Origin: Pseudarthrobacter equi
GTDB lineage: Bacteria; Actinomycetota; Actinomycetes; Actinomycetales; Micrococcaceae
Direction of reading: 5' to 3'
Length of the DNA: 64,000 bases
Assembly: GCF_900105535.1 (NCBI RefSeq)
Contig: NZ_LT629779.1
Span: 2,976,001 to 3,040,000, forward strand
Part shown: one piece after another, positions 40,441-48,944 of the stretch
Numbering within the stretch: the stretch's first letter is position 1
Layout: each line of letters begins with the position of its first letter
The notes under the pieces: generated by a model
Told to the model about the DNA's origin: nothing
The model's input: only the letters and a program-made list of their open reading frames with translations
The model's database searches: none
Translations under genes and position numbers: made by a program

Positions 40441-40513
40441 GCCCTCGTAGCTCAGGGGATAGAGCGTCTGCCTCCGGAGCAGAAGGTCGTAGGTTCGAAT
40501 CCTATCGAGGGCA
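40441..40513 (+). tRNA. tRNA-Arg (anticodon CCG)
   Basis: A 73-nt cloverleaf without CCA. Acceptor GCCCTCG pairs with CGAGGGC, D stem GCTC/GAGC, anticodon stem TCTGC/GCAGA with loop CTCCGGA (anticodon CCG, reads CGG), and T arm GTAGG-TTCGAAT-CCTAT. Discriminator A. A TAAGCT hexamer at 40397-40402 may be its -10 box. Confidence 0.97.
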
Positions 40514-40517
40514 CAGC

Positions 40518-40554
40518 AAACACCCCGCCGTCCAGTACGGCGGGGTGTTTTGTT
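40518..40554 (+). terminator. Intrinsic terminator after tRNA-Arg
   Basis: A perfect stem (40518-40530 with 40538-40550, CACCCCGCCG core, 7-nt loop) is followed by TTTTGTTT, 5 nt past the tRNA end. Confidence 0.9.
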
Positions 40555-40701
40555 TAACCCGCCGGACAGCAGCCCGCTCTGTCATGCGTGCACAGCCGCG
40601 GCTGCTGACTGCTGCCCGGCGGAAACGTGGCTGCCGTGTGGCTGCCGCCAAATGTCCGTGCCCCCTCCTAACCTGAAGTTACCTACTTGAGGGGGTACGC
40701 C

Positions 40702-41754
40702 ATGCACGTTCCGTTCTGCACCATCGTTCCGCCGTACCTGCTGCGGCGTCTTGCCCGGCAGGACGCACCGGAGTACTCCGCGGCAGCCAGGGCTGCCAAG
40801 GAAGCCCTGGTCCATGTGAAGAGTGTCCAGGCCGCCCGGATAACCGCCCGTCCGGAGACCACCGCCGGGATGCTGGCTGCCAAACCGGGCCCGGCAATCA
40901 GGACCATTTATGACGCCCACGGTGCCGAATCCCTCCCCGGAAAACTGGTGCGGAAGGAAGGCGAACCACAGACCGGAGACGCCGCTGCCGATGAAGCCTA
41001 TGACGGCCTGGGCCATACCCACCGCCTCTACGCGGACGTCTTTGGCCGGGACTCCATTGACGGCCGCGGTCTCCCGATGGACGCCACCGTGCATTTCGGC
41101 AAGCTGTACGACAATGCTTTCTGGGACGGCAAGCAGATGGTCTTTGGTGACGGCGACGGTGCCGTCTTCCAACGGTTCACCGCCTCACTGAGCGTCATCG
41201 GCCACGAACTGGCGCACGGGGTCACGCAGTTTTCCGCCGGCCTTGCGTATCGCAACCAGGCCGGCGCCCTGAACGAATCAATGTCGGATGTGTTCGGCGC
41301 ACTGGTGGAGCAGTATGTGAAGGGCCAGTCCGCGGCGGAAGCCAGCTGGCTCATCGGCGAGGGACTCTTCACACCGGAGGTGCAAGGGCAGGCACTGCGC
41401 TCCATGAAGGCCCCGGGAACGGCGTACGACGACGATGTGCTCGGCAAGGATCCCCAGCCTGATTCCATGGACGGCTACGTCCGGACCAGCGCTGACAACG
41501 GCGGCGTCCATATCAACTCGGGCATCCCCAACAGGGCGTTCTACCTCGTGGCGGAAGCCCTGGGCGGAAACGCCTGGGACGCACCGGGGCGCATCTGGTA
41601 CGAAACCCTGACCGGGGGCTCGCTTCCCGCCACGGCCACCTTCACCGTCTTTGCCCGCGCCACGCTCGCGGCGGCGGTGGAACTTTTCGGGTCGGACAGC
41701 AAGGAGCATGACGCCGTCCGGCAGGCGTGGGAAACTGTGAAGGTCAAGCTTTAA
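40702..41754 (+). CDS. M4 family metallopeptidase, protealysin-like
   Basis: A 350-aa thermolysin-family zinc protease. HELAH (168-172) and Glu192 in NESMSD bind zinc, Glu169 is catalytic, and DNGGVHINSG holds His270 that stabilises the transition state. There is no signal peptide; instead a short N-terminal propeptide with Cys6 and PPYLL (10-14) matches the protealysin type, in which a small propeptide blocks the site until removed. GAGGGGG is the ribosome site for ATG 40702. An emfourin-like inhibitor gene follows after 61 nt. Protealysin-like enzymes are made in the cytoplasm and may act in competition or host interaction. Confidence 0.93.
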   Translation: MHVPFCTIVPPYLLRRLARQDAPEYSAAARAAKEALVHVKSVQAARITARPETTAGMLAAKPGPAIRTIYDAHGAESLPGKLVRKEGEPQTGDAAADEAYDGLGHTHRLYADVFGRDSIDGRGLPMDATVHFGKLYDNAFWDGKQMVFGDGDGAVFQRFTASLSVIGHELAHGVTQFSAGLAYRNQAGALNESMSDVFGALVEQYVKGQSAAEASWLIGEGLFTPEVQGQALRSMKAPGTAYDDDVLGKDPQPDSMDGYVRTSADNGGVHINSGIPNRAFYLVAEALGGNAWDAPGRIWYETLTGGSLPATATFTVFARATLAAAVELFGSDSKEHDAVRQAWETVKVKL

Positions 41755-41815
41755 CAGATGCCTGGCTGCCGGATTCCAGGCCGCCAGGCTGAGCGGAAGC
41801 CCCAGGAACCAGGCC

Positions 41816-42148
41816 ATGAAGATCAGTGTGGAGCGCACCGGTGGAATCGCGGCGATCACCAGGGTGTGGACCGTGGATGCCCGGTCCGAGACTGCCATCA
41901 ACCAGTGGCAGCCGATCGTTGAGGCGTGCCCCTGGGACGCCGTCCCGCGGACCGCGGTGGCGGCGGCAAGGGAGTTCGCCGACGCCCAGCCGGATCGGTT
42001 TATTTATTCCATCCGTGCAGGCGGGCGCCGCGCCGCGCTCCCGGAGCGCGCAGTCACCGGTCCGTGGCGCATCCTCGTGGAGAGTGCCCGGGCCGCAGCG
42101 GAACAGGACCAGGCGACAGCGGACGACGACGGGACGTCCGGCGCGTGA
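41816..42148 (+). CDS. Emfourin-like inhibitor of the M4 peptidase
   Basis: A 110-aa cytoplasmic protein starting MKISVERTGGIAAITRVWTVDA, with a central PWDAVP and FIYSIRAGGRRAALPERAVTGPWRILVE. The opening motif and length match the emfourin family, small proteins encoded beside protealysin-like proteases that bind and block them. The acidic tail (TADDDGTS) is disordered. Gene position after the protease supports the call. It ends 1 nt from the convergent GlxA-like gene. Confidence 0.8.
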   Translation: MKISVERTGGIAAITRVWTVDARSETAINQWQPIVEACPWDAVPRTAVAAAREFADAQPDRFIYSIRAGGRRAALPERAVTGPWRILVESARAAAEQDQATADDDGTSGA

Positions 42149-42149
42149 G

Positions 42150-43118
42150 CTAGCCCGCCTCGGCCAGTTGCCCCCGGAACGCCCGGCGATAGGACTGCGG
42201 GCTGGTATCCAGTACTTTTGCGAAATGGTGCCGCAGCAGCACCGGGTGGCCGAATCCTGATTCCCTGGCCACTTCATCGATATTCAGGTCCGTGGACTCG
42301 AGCAGTTCCTGCGCCCGCAGCACCCTTTGGGAATTGAGCCACGCGGCGGGCGTGGCCCCGGTTTCCGACCGGAACTTCCGTGCGAACGTGCGCGCTGACA
42401 TGTGCACCCGGGCCGCCAGTTCATTGACCGAGTGCTCACGGTCAAGGTTCTGTACCATCCAGCGCAGCAGTGCCTCCATGGGCGCCGAGCCGCAGGTGGG
42501 CATGGGCCTGTCGATGAACTGGGCCTGGCCGCCGTCACGGTGCGGGGGAACCACCATGTCCCGTGCGATGGCGGAGGCAACCTGTGCGCCGAGCTCCACC
42601 CGCACCAGGTGCAGGCAGGCGTCAATGCCTGCGGCGGTTCCGGCGGAGGAGATGATGTTGCCGTCCTGGACATACAGGACGTTTTCATCGACCCGGGCGG
42701 CCGGATAGGACGCGGCCAGCTGGTCCGAGTAATGCCAGTGCGTGGTGCAGCGGCGGCCATCCAGCAGCCCGGCCCGGGCCAGGGCGAAAGCGCCGGAACA
42801 GATGGACATGACCCAGGCTCCCCTGGCATCAGCGGCGCGCAGGGCATCCAGGAGCGATTCCGGCAGGTCCTGGTCGCGTCCGAACGGGGCCATGATCACC
42901 AGGTCCGCGTCCTTTGTCGCTTCGAGGCCGAGTTTGACGTTCATGGACAGGCCGGATTTCAGCGGCACGTCCCCCGGCGACGGCGTGCAGACCCGGAATT
43001 CAAAAGCGGGAACGCCGCTCCCCCGGTCCGAGCGGTCGATTCCGAACACCTCGCAGGCGGTGCCGAATTCGAACATCGAGAAGTTGGGAACCACGATCAC
43101 TGCCACGGTTTTCAGCAT
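42150..43118 (-). CDS. GlxA-type transcriptional regulator (DJ-1/PfpI domain plus AraC HTH)
   Basis: A 322-aa regulator. The N-terminal DJ-1/PfpI-like domain (about 1-190) keeps the nucleophile-elbow sequence SICSGAFALARAG. The C-terminal AraC domain (about 225-315) has two helix-turn-helix units (HSVNELAARVHMSARTFARKF, LNIDEVARESGFGHPVLLRHHFAK). The ligand is unknown. CATACT lies 6 nt before ATG 43118, so it too may be leaderless. It is divergent from a 55-residue membrane protein gene. Confidence 0.9.
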   Translation of the reverse strand: MLKTVAVIVVPNFSMFEFGTACEVFGIDRSDRGSGVPAFEFRVCTPSPGDVPLKSGLSMNVKLGLEATKDADLVIMAPFGRDQDLPESLLDALRAADARGAWVMSICSGAFALARAGLLDGRRCTTHWHYSDQLAASYPAARVDENVLYVQDGNIISSAGTAAGIDACLHLVRVELGAQVASAIARDMVVPPHRDGGQAQFIDRPMPTCGSAPMEALLRWMVQNLDREHSVNELAARVHMSARTFARKFRSETGATPAAWLNSQRVLRAQELLESTDLNIDEVARESGFGHPVLLRHHFAKVLDTSPQSYRRAFRGQLAEAG

Positions 43119-43124
43119 GTCTTC

Positions 43125-43130
43125 AGTATG
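43125..43130 (-). promoter_or_regulatory. -10 element of GlxA-like gene (possible leaderless)
   Basis: CATACT (4 of 6 to TATAAT) ends 6 nt before ATG 43118 on the minus strand. Same geometry as the other leaderless-type starts, but it lacks the first T. Confidence 0.35.
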
Positions 43131-43199
43131 GCAGAAATTTTCCCTTTTTGGGCATTTCTGCCACTGTTTCCTGCCGGTCCACAGGAGAAGCATGGAGAT

Positions 43200-43367
43200 A
43201 TGGAAATCTTCGCAGCCATCCTCATCATCGTCCTCCTCCTCGTCGCCGCGGCCACCGTGGCGGCACTCCTCAGCGACGGCCGCGGGCACACGCCGCCCGT
43301 CGCTTCGCACCAGGACTGGTCCGCGCTGGACCTGCCCAGCACCAACTACACCCTCCGCATCTTCTAG
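43200..43367 (+). CDS. Small single-pass membrane protein (55 aa)
   Basis: A short protein MEIFAAILIIVLLLVAAATVAALL followed by 31 hydrophilic residues. It has one membrane helix (3-24) and a cytosolic or exported tail ending LPSTNYTLRIF. GGAG just upstream of ATG 43200 is a plausible, slightly close ribosome site. The coherent hydrophobic start suggests a real gene between the GlxA-like regulator and hrpA. Function unknown. Confidence 0.55.
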   Translation: MEIFAAILIIVLLLVAAATVAALLSDGRGHTPPVASHQDWSALDLPSTNYTLRIF

Positions 43368-43420
43368 CCACCAGCAACCGCCGCAGGCAGTCGAACCACA
43401 GGGAGCCGGCCCCGCCGCAG

Positions 43421-43426
43421 TAGACT
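43421..43426 (+). promoter_or_regulatory. -10 element of hrpA
   Basis: TAGACT lies 10 nt before ATG 43437, giving a leader of only about 4 nt. Confidence 0.4.
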
Positions 43427-43436
43427 GTCTGCAGCC

Positions 43437-46400
43437 ATGACTTTTCACATTTCCTATCCCGCCGAGCTGCCGGTCTCCGAGCGCCGCGAGGACCTGATGG
43501 CAGCCATTGCGGCCAACCAGGTGACTATCATTGCCGGCGAGACCGGTTCCGGAAAGACCACCCAGATCCCCAAGATGTGCCTGGAACTGGGCCTGGGCGA
43601 GAACGGGCTGATCGGCCACACCCAGCCGCGCCGGCTCGCCGCCCGCACCGTCGCCGAACGCATCGCCGAGGAACTGGGCGTGGAGATCGGCCAGGAGGTG
43701 GGGTTCCAGGTCCGCTTCACCGGCGAAGTCAGCAAGGCCACCAAGGTCAAACTGATGACCGACGGCATCCTGCTGGCCGAGATCCAGCGCGACAAGCTGC
43801 TCCGCAAGTACAACGCCATCATCATTGATGAAGCCCATGAGCGCAGCCTCAACATCGACTTCATCCTCGGCTACCTGAAGCGGATCCTCCCCCAGCGGCC
43901 GGACCTGAAACTCATCATCACCTCGGCCACCATCGATCCCGAGCGCTTCGCCCACCACTTCGGCACGCCGGAAACACCGGCACCCATCATCGAGGTCTCC
44001 GGCCGTACCTTCCCGGTGGAAATCCGTTACCGCCCCCTCTCCCAGCCCAGGGAGGAAGACGATGACGCCTCGGACGACGAGCTTGAAGAGGACCGCGACC
44101 CCCTGGACGCCGTCTGCGACGCCGTGGACGAACTCGCGGCGGAAGCCCCGGGCGACATCCTCGTGTTCTTCTCCGGCGAGCGCGAGATCCGAGACGCCGC
44201 CGAAGCACTCCAGGCGCGCATCCAGGGGAACCGCCGGCTCGCAGGCACCGAGGTGCTACCGCTCTTCGCCCGCCTGAGCCTGCAGGAACAGCACAAGGTC
44301 TTCCACCCGGGCAGCAAGCGCCGGATCGTGCTGGCCACCAACGTGGCAGAAACCTCGCTGACGGTCCCCGGCATCAAATACGTCATCGATACCGGCACGG
44401 CCCGCATCTCGCGGTACTCACACCGCACCAAGGTCCAGCGGCTGCCCATCGAACGGGTTTCCCAGGCCTCAGCCAACCAGCGGTCCGGCCGCTGTGGCCG
44501 CGTCTCTGACGGCATCGCCATCCGGCTGTACTCGGAGGAGGACTTCGAGTCCCGCCCCCAGTTCACCGATCCTGAGATCCTGCGAACCAACTTGGCAGCA
44601 GTAATCCTGCAGATGACCGCCATGGGCGTGGCACGCGGACCCAAGGACGTGGAGGAATTCCCCTTCGTCGAACCGCCGGAAACCCGGGCCATCAACGACG
44701 GCGTCACCCTCCTTCGCGAGCTCGGCGCCCTGGCTCCCCCGCGGTCCCAAGGCAAGGCCGGGCAGGCGGAAACAGGCACCCGGGGCGGACCCCAGGGCGG
44801 CGGCCTCACCGCCGTCGGGCAGAAACTTGCCCAGCTGCCCGTGGACCCCCGCCTGGGCCGCATGATCGTGGAGGCCGGCAAACGCAACTGCGTGCGGGAA
44901 GTCATGATCCTCGCCGCTGCGCTCACCATCCAGGACCCGCGCGAGCGCCCCACGGACAAGCAGCAACTGGCGGCAGAGAAGCACAACCGGTTCAAGGACG
45001 AAAACTCGGACTTCACCGGTTACCTGAACCTCTGGAACTACCTGCAGGAGAAGCAGCAGGAACTGTCGTCGTCGGCGTTCCGCCGCCTGTGCCGGGCGGA
45101 GTTCATCAACTATCTCCGGGTCCGGGAGTGGCAGGACCTGTTCACCCAGCTGCGCCAGCTGGCCCGCCCGCTGGGCATCAGCCTGGACAACAAGCGGCTC
45201 ACGGATCCGGTGGGGAACCACGAGGGTGTCCACATCAGCCTGCTGTCCGGGCTGCTGAGCCACATCGGCATCCTGGACGAACGCAAGCGCGAATATGCCG
45301 GTGCCCGGGGCAGCCGGTTCGCCATCTTCCCGGGCTCCGCATTGTTCAAGAAGTCACCTACGTTCGTCATGGCTGCCGAATTGGTGGAAACCAGCCGGCT
45401 GTGGGCCAGGGTGGCCGCGAAGTTCGATCCCGACTGGGCCGAGCAGGTGGCACCGGACCTGGTGAAGCGCAGCTACAGCGAGCCGCACTGGTCAACGCGC
45501 CAGGGCGCCGTCATGGCCTACGAGAAGGTGACCCTCTACGGTGTCCCCATCATCGCCCAGCGGCGGATCAACTATGGCCGGGTGGACCCGGTGGTGGCGA
45601 GGGAGCTGTTCATCCGGCACGCCCTGGTGGAGGGCGACTGGCGCACCCACCACAAGTTCTTCCACCGCAACCGTGCCCTCCTGCACGAGGTGGAAGAGCT
45701 TGAAGCCCGGATGCGGCGCCGTGACCTGATGGTCGACGACGACACGCTCTTCGACTTCTACGACGCCCGGGTGGGCGCCGATGTGGTCTCGGAACGCCAC
45801 TTCGACAAGTGGTGGAAGGATGCCCGCCGGGACAATCCCGACCTGCTGGACTTCGACAAGGCACTCCTGCTCAGTGACGATGCCGAAGACCTTGACGAGG
45901 CCGCCTACCCGAAGACCTGGCTTCATAAGGGCTTCGAACTTCCGCTGACCTACGAGTTCCACCCGGTGGCCCCCGGGTCTCCCCCGAACCCCTCCGACGG
46001 CGTGACGGCGGAAGTTCCCGTGCTGTTCCTCAACCAGCTCGATGACGCCCCGTTCCGGTGGCTGATCCCCGGACAGCGCGTGGAGCTGGTGACGGCCCTG
46101 ATCAAATCGCTGCCAAAACAGGTGCGGAAGAACTTTGTCCCGGCCCCCGACGTGGCACGCCAGGCCGTGGCGCTGCTTGAGGCCGACTTCGATCCCGCCA
46201 CGGACGGGCTGGAACCGTCACTGGAGCTGGCCCTGCGCCGCCTCCGCGGAGCGGTCATTCCCCCCGGCTCGTGGAACTGGGACGCCGTGCCGCCGCACCT
46301 GCGCGTGAGCTTCACGGTGGTAGATAGCAAAGGCAAGGCCCTGGGCGAAGGCAAGGACCTTGCGGCGCTCCAGGAGAGCCTCGCCCCGGCTACCCGGCGC

Positions 46401-47447
46401 GCCATTGCCGAGTCCCTCGGAGCCACGCCCGCCACCACGACCCGCGCGAAGGCCCAAGGCAAGGGCCAAGGGCCGTCCGGGGCCGCTCCAGCCGGAGCAA
46501 CGCGCGACGCCGGAGCGGCGCCGGCCGGGCAGCCCGCCCCCACCAACGCCGGCGACAGCCAGGCCGCTGCCGGATTCGTGGAGCGCGACGGCCTGACGGA
46601 GTGGAGCTTCGGCACCGTAGAGCGCAAGGTCAGCAACATGGTCAAGGGCCATACGGTGACCGGGTACCCGGCGCTGGTGGACCAGGGCACATCCGTGTCG
46701 CTGCAGGTATTCCAGACGCCGGATGAGCAACTGGACGCCATGCGGGGCGGTGTCATCCGCCTGCTGGCGTTGCGCGTCCCGGCGCCGGACCGCTACGTCC
46801 TCGAACACCTGAGCAACACCGAAAAGCTCACCTTCAGCCAAAATCCGCACGGCTCAGTGTCAGCCCTGATCGCCGACTGCGCGCTGGCGGCCATCGATAA
46901 GCTCACCCCGGCTGAGCTGCCGTGGGACAGGAACGCCTTCGACCGGCTCTATGAGGTGGTCCGTGCGGAGCTGATCGACACCGTGTTCAGCGTGACTGCC
47001 GTCGTGGAGCGCATCCTCGCCAGCACCCGCCGGATCGAAAAGCAGCTCAAGGGCACCACCAGCCTGTCGCTGATCAGCGCCCTGAACGACGTCAAAAGCC
47101 AGCTGGAACAGCTGGTCTACCCCGGTTTTGTGGCACGCACGGGCTACGCGCAGCTCAGCCAGCTGCCCCGGTACCTCACTGCCATCGAGAAACGGCTGGA
47201 ACGCCTGCCGGGCAACGTCCAGCGCGACGCCCTCAACATGGCCGTGGTCCAGCGTCTCGAAGACGACTACGACGATGCCGTCTCGGCGCTGCTGCCGGGG
47301 CGGCGCGCCGGGCATGAGTTAACCCAGGTGCGCTGGATGCTCGAGGAACTCCGGGTGAGCCTCTTCGCCGTCGAACTTGGAACTGCCTACTCCGTCTCGG
47401 AGAAGCGCATCCGCACCGTACTCAACAAGGCCCTGGCCCCGGCATAG
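43437..47447 (+). CDS. hrpA: ATP-dependent RNA helicase HrpA
   Basis: A 1336-aa DEAH-box helicase. GETGSGKTTQIPK (Walker A), IIIDEAHERSLNIDF (DEAH), ITSATIDPERF (motif III) and QRSGRCGR (motif VI) are intact. An acidic insertion (REEDDDASDDELEEDRD) lies between the RecA domains. The C-terminal half has the HA2/OB-fold and DUF3418 domains, with an Ala/Pro/Gly linker near 1000-1045. In E. coli HrpA acts on structured or stalled mRNA. Length matches the family (about 1300 aa). Start ATG 43437 has no ribosome site but a -10 box at 10 nt. Confidence 0.95.
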   Translation: MTFHISYPAELPVSERREDLMAAIAANQVTIIAGETGSGKTTQIPKMCLELGLGENGLIGHTQPRRLAARTVAERIAEELGVEIGQEVGFQVRFTGEVSKATKVKLMTDGILLAEIQRDKLLRKYNAIIIDEAHERSLNIDFILGYLKRILPQRPDLKLIITSATIDPERFAHHFGTPETPAPIIEVSGRTFPVEIRYRPLSQPREEDDDASDDELEEDRDPLDAVCDAVDELAAEAPGDILVFFSGEREIRDAAEALQARIQGNRRLAGTEVLPLFARLSLQEQHKVFHPGSKRRIVLATNVAETSLTVPGIKYVIDTGTARISRYSHRTKVQRLPIERVSQASANQRSGRCGRVSDGIAIRLYSEEDFESRPQFTDPEILRTNLAAVILQMTAMGVARGPKDVEEFPFVEPPETRAINDGVTLLRELGALAPPRSQGKAGQAETGTRGGPQGGGLTAVGQKLAQLPVDPRLGRMIVEAGKRNCVREVMILAAALTIQDPRERPTDKQQLAAEKHNRFKDENSDFTGYLNLWNYLQEKQQELSSSAFRRLCRAEFINYLRVREWQDLFTQLRQLARPLGISLDNKRLTDPVGNHEGVHISLLSGLLSHIGILDERKREYAGARGSRFAIFPGSALFKKSPTFVMAAELVETSRLWARVAAKFDPDWAEQVAPDLVKRSYSEPHWSTRQGAVMAYEKVTLYGVPIIAQRRINYGRVDPVVARELFIRHALVEGDWRTHHKFFHRNRALLHEVEELEARMRRRDLMVDDDTLFDFYDARVGADVVSERHFDKWWKDARRDNPDLLDFDKALLLSDDAEDLDEAAYPKTWLHKGFELPLTYEFHPVAPGSPPNPSDGVTAEVPVLFLNQLDDAPFRWLIPGQRVELVTALIKSLPKQVRKNFVPAPDVARQAVALLEADFDPATDGLEPSLELALRRLRGAVIPPGSWNWDAVPPHLRVSFTVVDSKGKALGEGKDLAALQESLAPATRRAIAESLGATPATTTRAKAQGKGQGPSGAAPAGATRDAGAAPAGQPAPTNAGDSQAAAGFVERDGLTEWSFGTVERKVSNMVKGHTVTGYPALVDQGTSVSLQVFQTPDEQLDAMRGGVIRLLALRVPAPDRYVLEHLSNTEKLTFSQNPHGSVSALIADCALAAIDKLTPAELPWDRNAFDRLYEVVRAELIDTVFSVTAVVERILASTRRIEKQLKGTTSLSLISALNDVKSQLEQLVYPGFVARTGYAQLSQLPRYLTAIEKRLERLPGNVQRDALNMAVVQRLEDDYDDAVSALLPGRRAGHELTQVRWMLEELRVSLFAVELGTAYSVSEKRIRTVLNKALAPA

Positions 47448-47477
47448 CGGGCAACTTACCCCACGAGAGGAAACCCC

Positions 47478-48461
47478 ATGGAGATTTCGCTTGCCCACGG
47501 GCCAGCCGGCACCGAGATAGCCGGCTTTGGCCACGCACAGCCGGTGCGCGTCATGGACAACCATGAGCTCGAAGGCATGATGGACACCAACGACGAATGG
47601 ATCCGCCAGCGCACCGGCATCATCACGAGGCGGATCGCCGCGGAAGGCGAAACCGTAGTGGACCTCGCCATTCCCGCCGCACGGATGGCGCTGGAAGACT
47701 CAGGCGTTCCGGCCGCGGACATCGACCTCGTCGTCGTGGCCACCACCACTGCAGCCGAGCGGTCACCCAACACCGCCGGACGCGTGTCAGCAGCCCTCGG
47801 GCTGGGACGGGACGGCCGGGGACCCGCCATCATGGACGTCAACACGGCCTGTTCGGGATTCGAGTACGCCCTGGGCATCGCCGACCAGGCCATCCGCATG
47901 GGAAGCGCCTCGCACGCGATCGTGGTGGGGGCCGAGACCCTCTCGGCGGTGACTGACTGGACGGACCGTGCGACGGCGGTGCTCACCGCCGATGGTGCGG
48001 GCGCCGCCGTCGTGCGCCCCTCCGCCACCCCGCGGATCGGCCCGGTGGTGTGGGGTTCGGAAATCGGCATGGCCGACGCCGTCAAGATCTCCCCGCCCTC
48101 GGGACGCTTCGCCCAGAACGGCCGCGAGGTGTTGCGCTGGGCCCTCACCAAGGCACCGGAGCGCGCCCGCGAGACCGTTGCCCGCGCAGGCCTGACCCTG
48201 GACGACATCCAGGTGCTGGCCGCGCACCAGGCCAACCTGCGCATCATCGAGCCGCTGGCCGAGGCCCTGGGCATGACGGACCGCGTTGTCATCACCGATG
48301 TCACCGAATCGGGGAACACGTCTGCTGCCAGCGTGCCGCTCGGCTTGAGTAAGTGGTGGCACTCCGGCAAAATCCCTGCGGACGTCCCGGCATTGCTCTT
48401 CGGGTTCGGCGGAGGCTTTACCTACGCCGGCACGGTGGCGATGACGCCCCGCCGCGCGTAA
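47478..48461 (+). CDS. Beta-ketoacyl-ACP synthase III family protein
   Basis: A 327-aa thiolase-fold enzyme with the full KASIII triad: Cys125 (VNTACSGFEY), His250 (AAHQANLRI) and Asn280 (TESGNTSAASVPL). It could start fatty-acid chains by joining acyl-CoA to malonyl-ACP. It lies outside any fab cluster, next to hrpA, so a role other than housekeeping FabH is possible. AGAGGAAA is the ribosome site; 30 nt after hrpA, probably co-transcribed. Confidence 0.88.
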   Translation: MEISLAHGPAGTEIAGFGHAQPVRVMDNHELEGMMDTNDEWIRQRTGIITRRIAAEGETVVDLAIPAARMALEDSGVPAADIDLVVVATTTAAERSPNTAGRVSAALGLGRDGRGPAIMDVNTACSGFEYALGIADQAIRMGSASHAIVVGAETLSAVTDWTDRATAVLTADGAGAAVVRPSATPRIGPVVWGSEIGMADAVKISPPSGRFAQNGREVLRWALTKAPERARETVARAGLTLDDIQVLAAHQANLRIIEPLAEALGMTDRVVITDVTESGNTSAASVPLGLSKWWHSGKIPADVPALLFGFGGGFTYAGTVAMTPRRA

Positions 48462-48475
48462 CGGACCCCACCGGG

Positions 48476-48512
48476 CTGCTGATTGCCGGCACATCTCGCC
48501 GGCAATCAGCAG
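48476..48512. terminator. Two-way terminator hairpin between KASIII and HIT genes
   Basis: A perfect 15-bp stem (48476-48490 with 48498-48512) and a 7-nt loop fill the space between two convergent genes. There is no T-run, yet the stem is long and GC-rich. Confidence 0.65.
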
Positions 48513-48515
48513 GGC

Positions 48516-48944
48516 CTAGTCAGCCGGGACAAACTCCCCGTACCCGGCGGCCCGGAGCCCCTCGCGGAGTTTGGCGGCATTGGCATCCAGCACGGCAGGG
48601 TCCGGGTTCTGGTCCGCGGATCCGAAGTCGAAGTCAGCCATGGTCCGGGACGGCCACACGTGGACGTGCAGGTGGTTGATCTCGTACCCGGCCACGATCA
48701 GCCCGGCCCGGCTCGCGCCAAAGATGTCCACCTGGACTGCGCCGATCCGCCTTGCCACCTCCATGACTTTCGTCAGCGTCTCCGGCGACGCGTCCGTCCA
48801 CCGGTCCACTTCTTCGGTGGGGACCACCAGGGTGTGGCCGTCAGCCAGGGGGCCGGTGGTGAGGAAAGCGCCGACCCCGTCCTCGCGCCACACAAACCGG
48901 CCGGGAATCTCGCCGTTTAGGATCTTGGTGAAAAGCGTGCTCAT
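48516..48944 (-). CDS. HIT family protein
   Basis: A 142-aa histidine-triad nucleotide hydrolase/transferase. HLHVHVWP (near 92-99) is the triad, and the opening STLFTKILNGEIPGRFVWREDG is typical of HINT-like proteins, which cleave nucleoside phosphoramidates. ATG 48944 overlaps the alcohol dehydrogenase stop by 4 nt. Confidence 0.93.
   Translation of the reverse strand: MSTLFTKILNGEIPGRFVWREDGVGAFLTTGPLADGHTLVVPTEEVDRWTDASPETLTKVMEVARRIGAVQVDIFGASRAGLIVAGYEINHLHVHVWPSRTMADFDFGSADQNPDPAVLDANAAKLREGLRAAGYGEFVPAD

Noticed and set aside
40441..40513. tRNA-Arg as an integration site
   Set aside because: No repeated 3' tRNA segment, integrase or foreign-looking genes nearby; both neighbours look like core genes.
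42150..43958. 602-codon version of the GlxA-like gene starting at 43958
   Set aside because: The first 280 codons lie across hrpA and the small membrane gene and match nothing; the family starts at MLKTVAVIVVPNFSMFEFG (ATG 43118).
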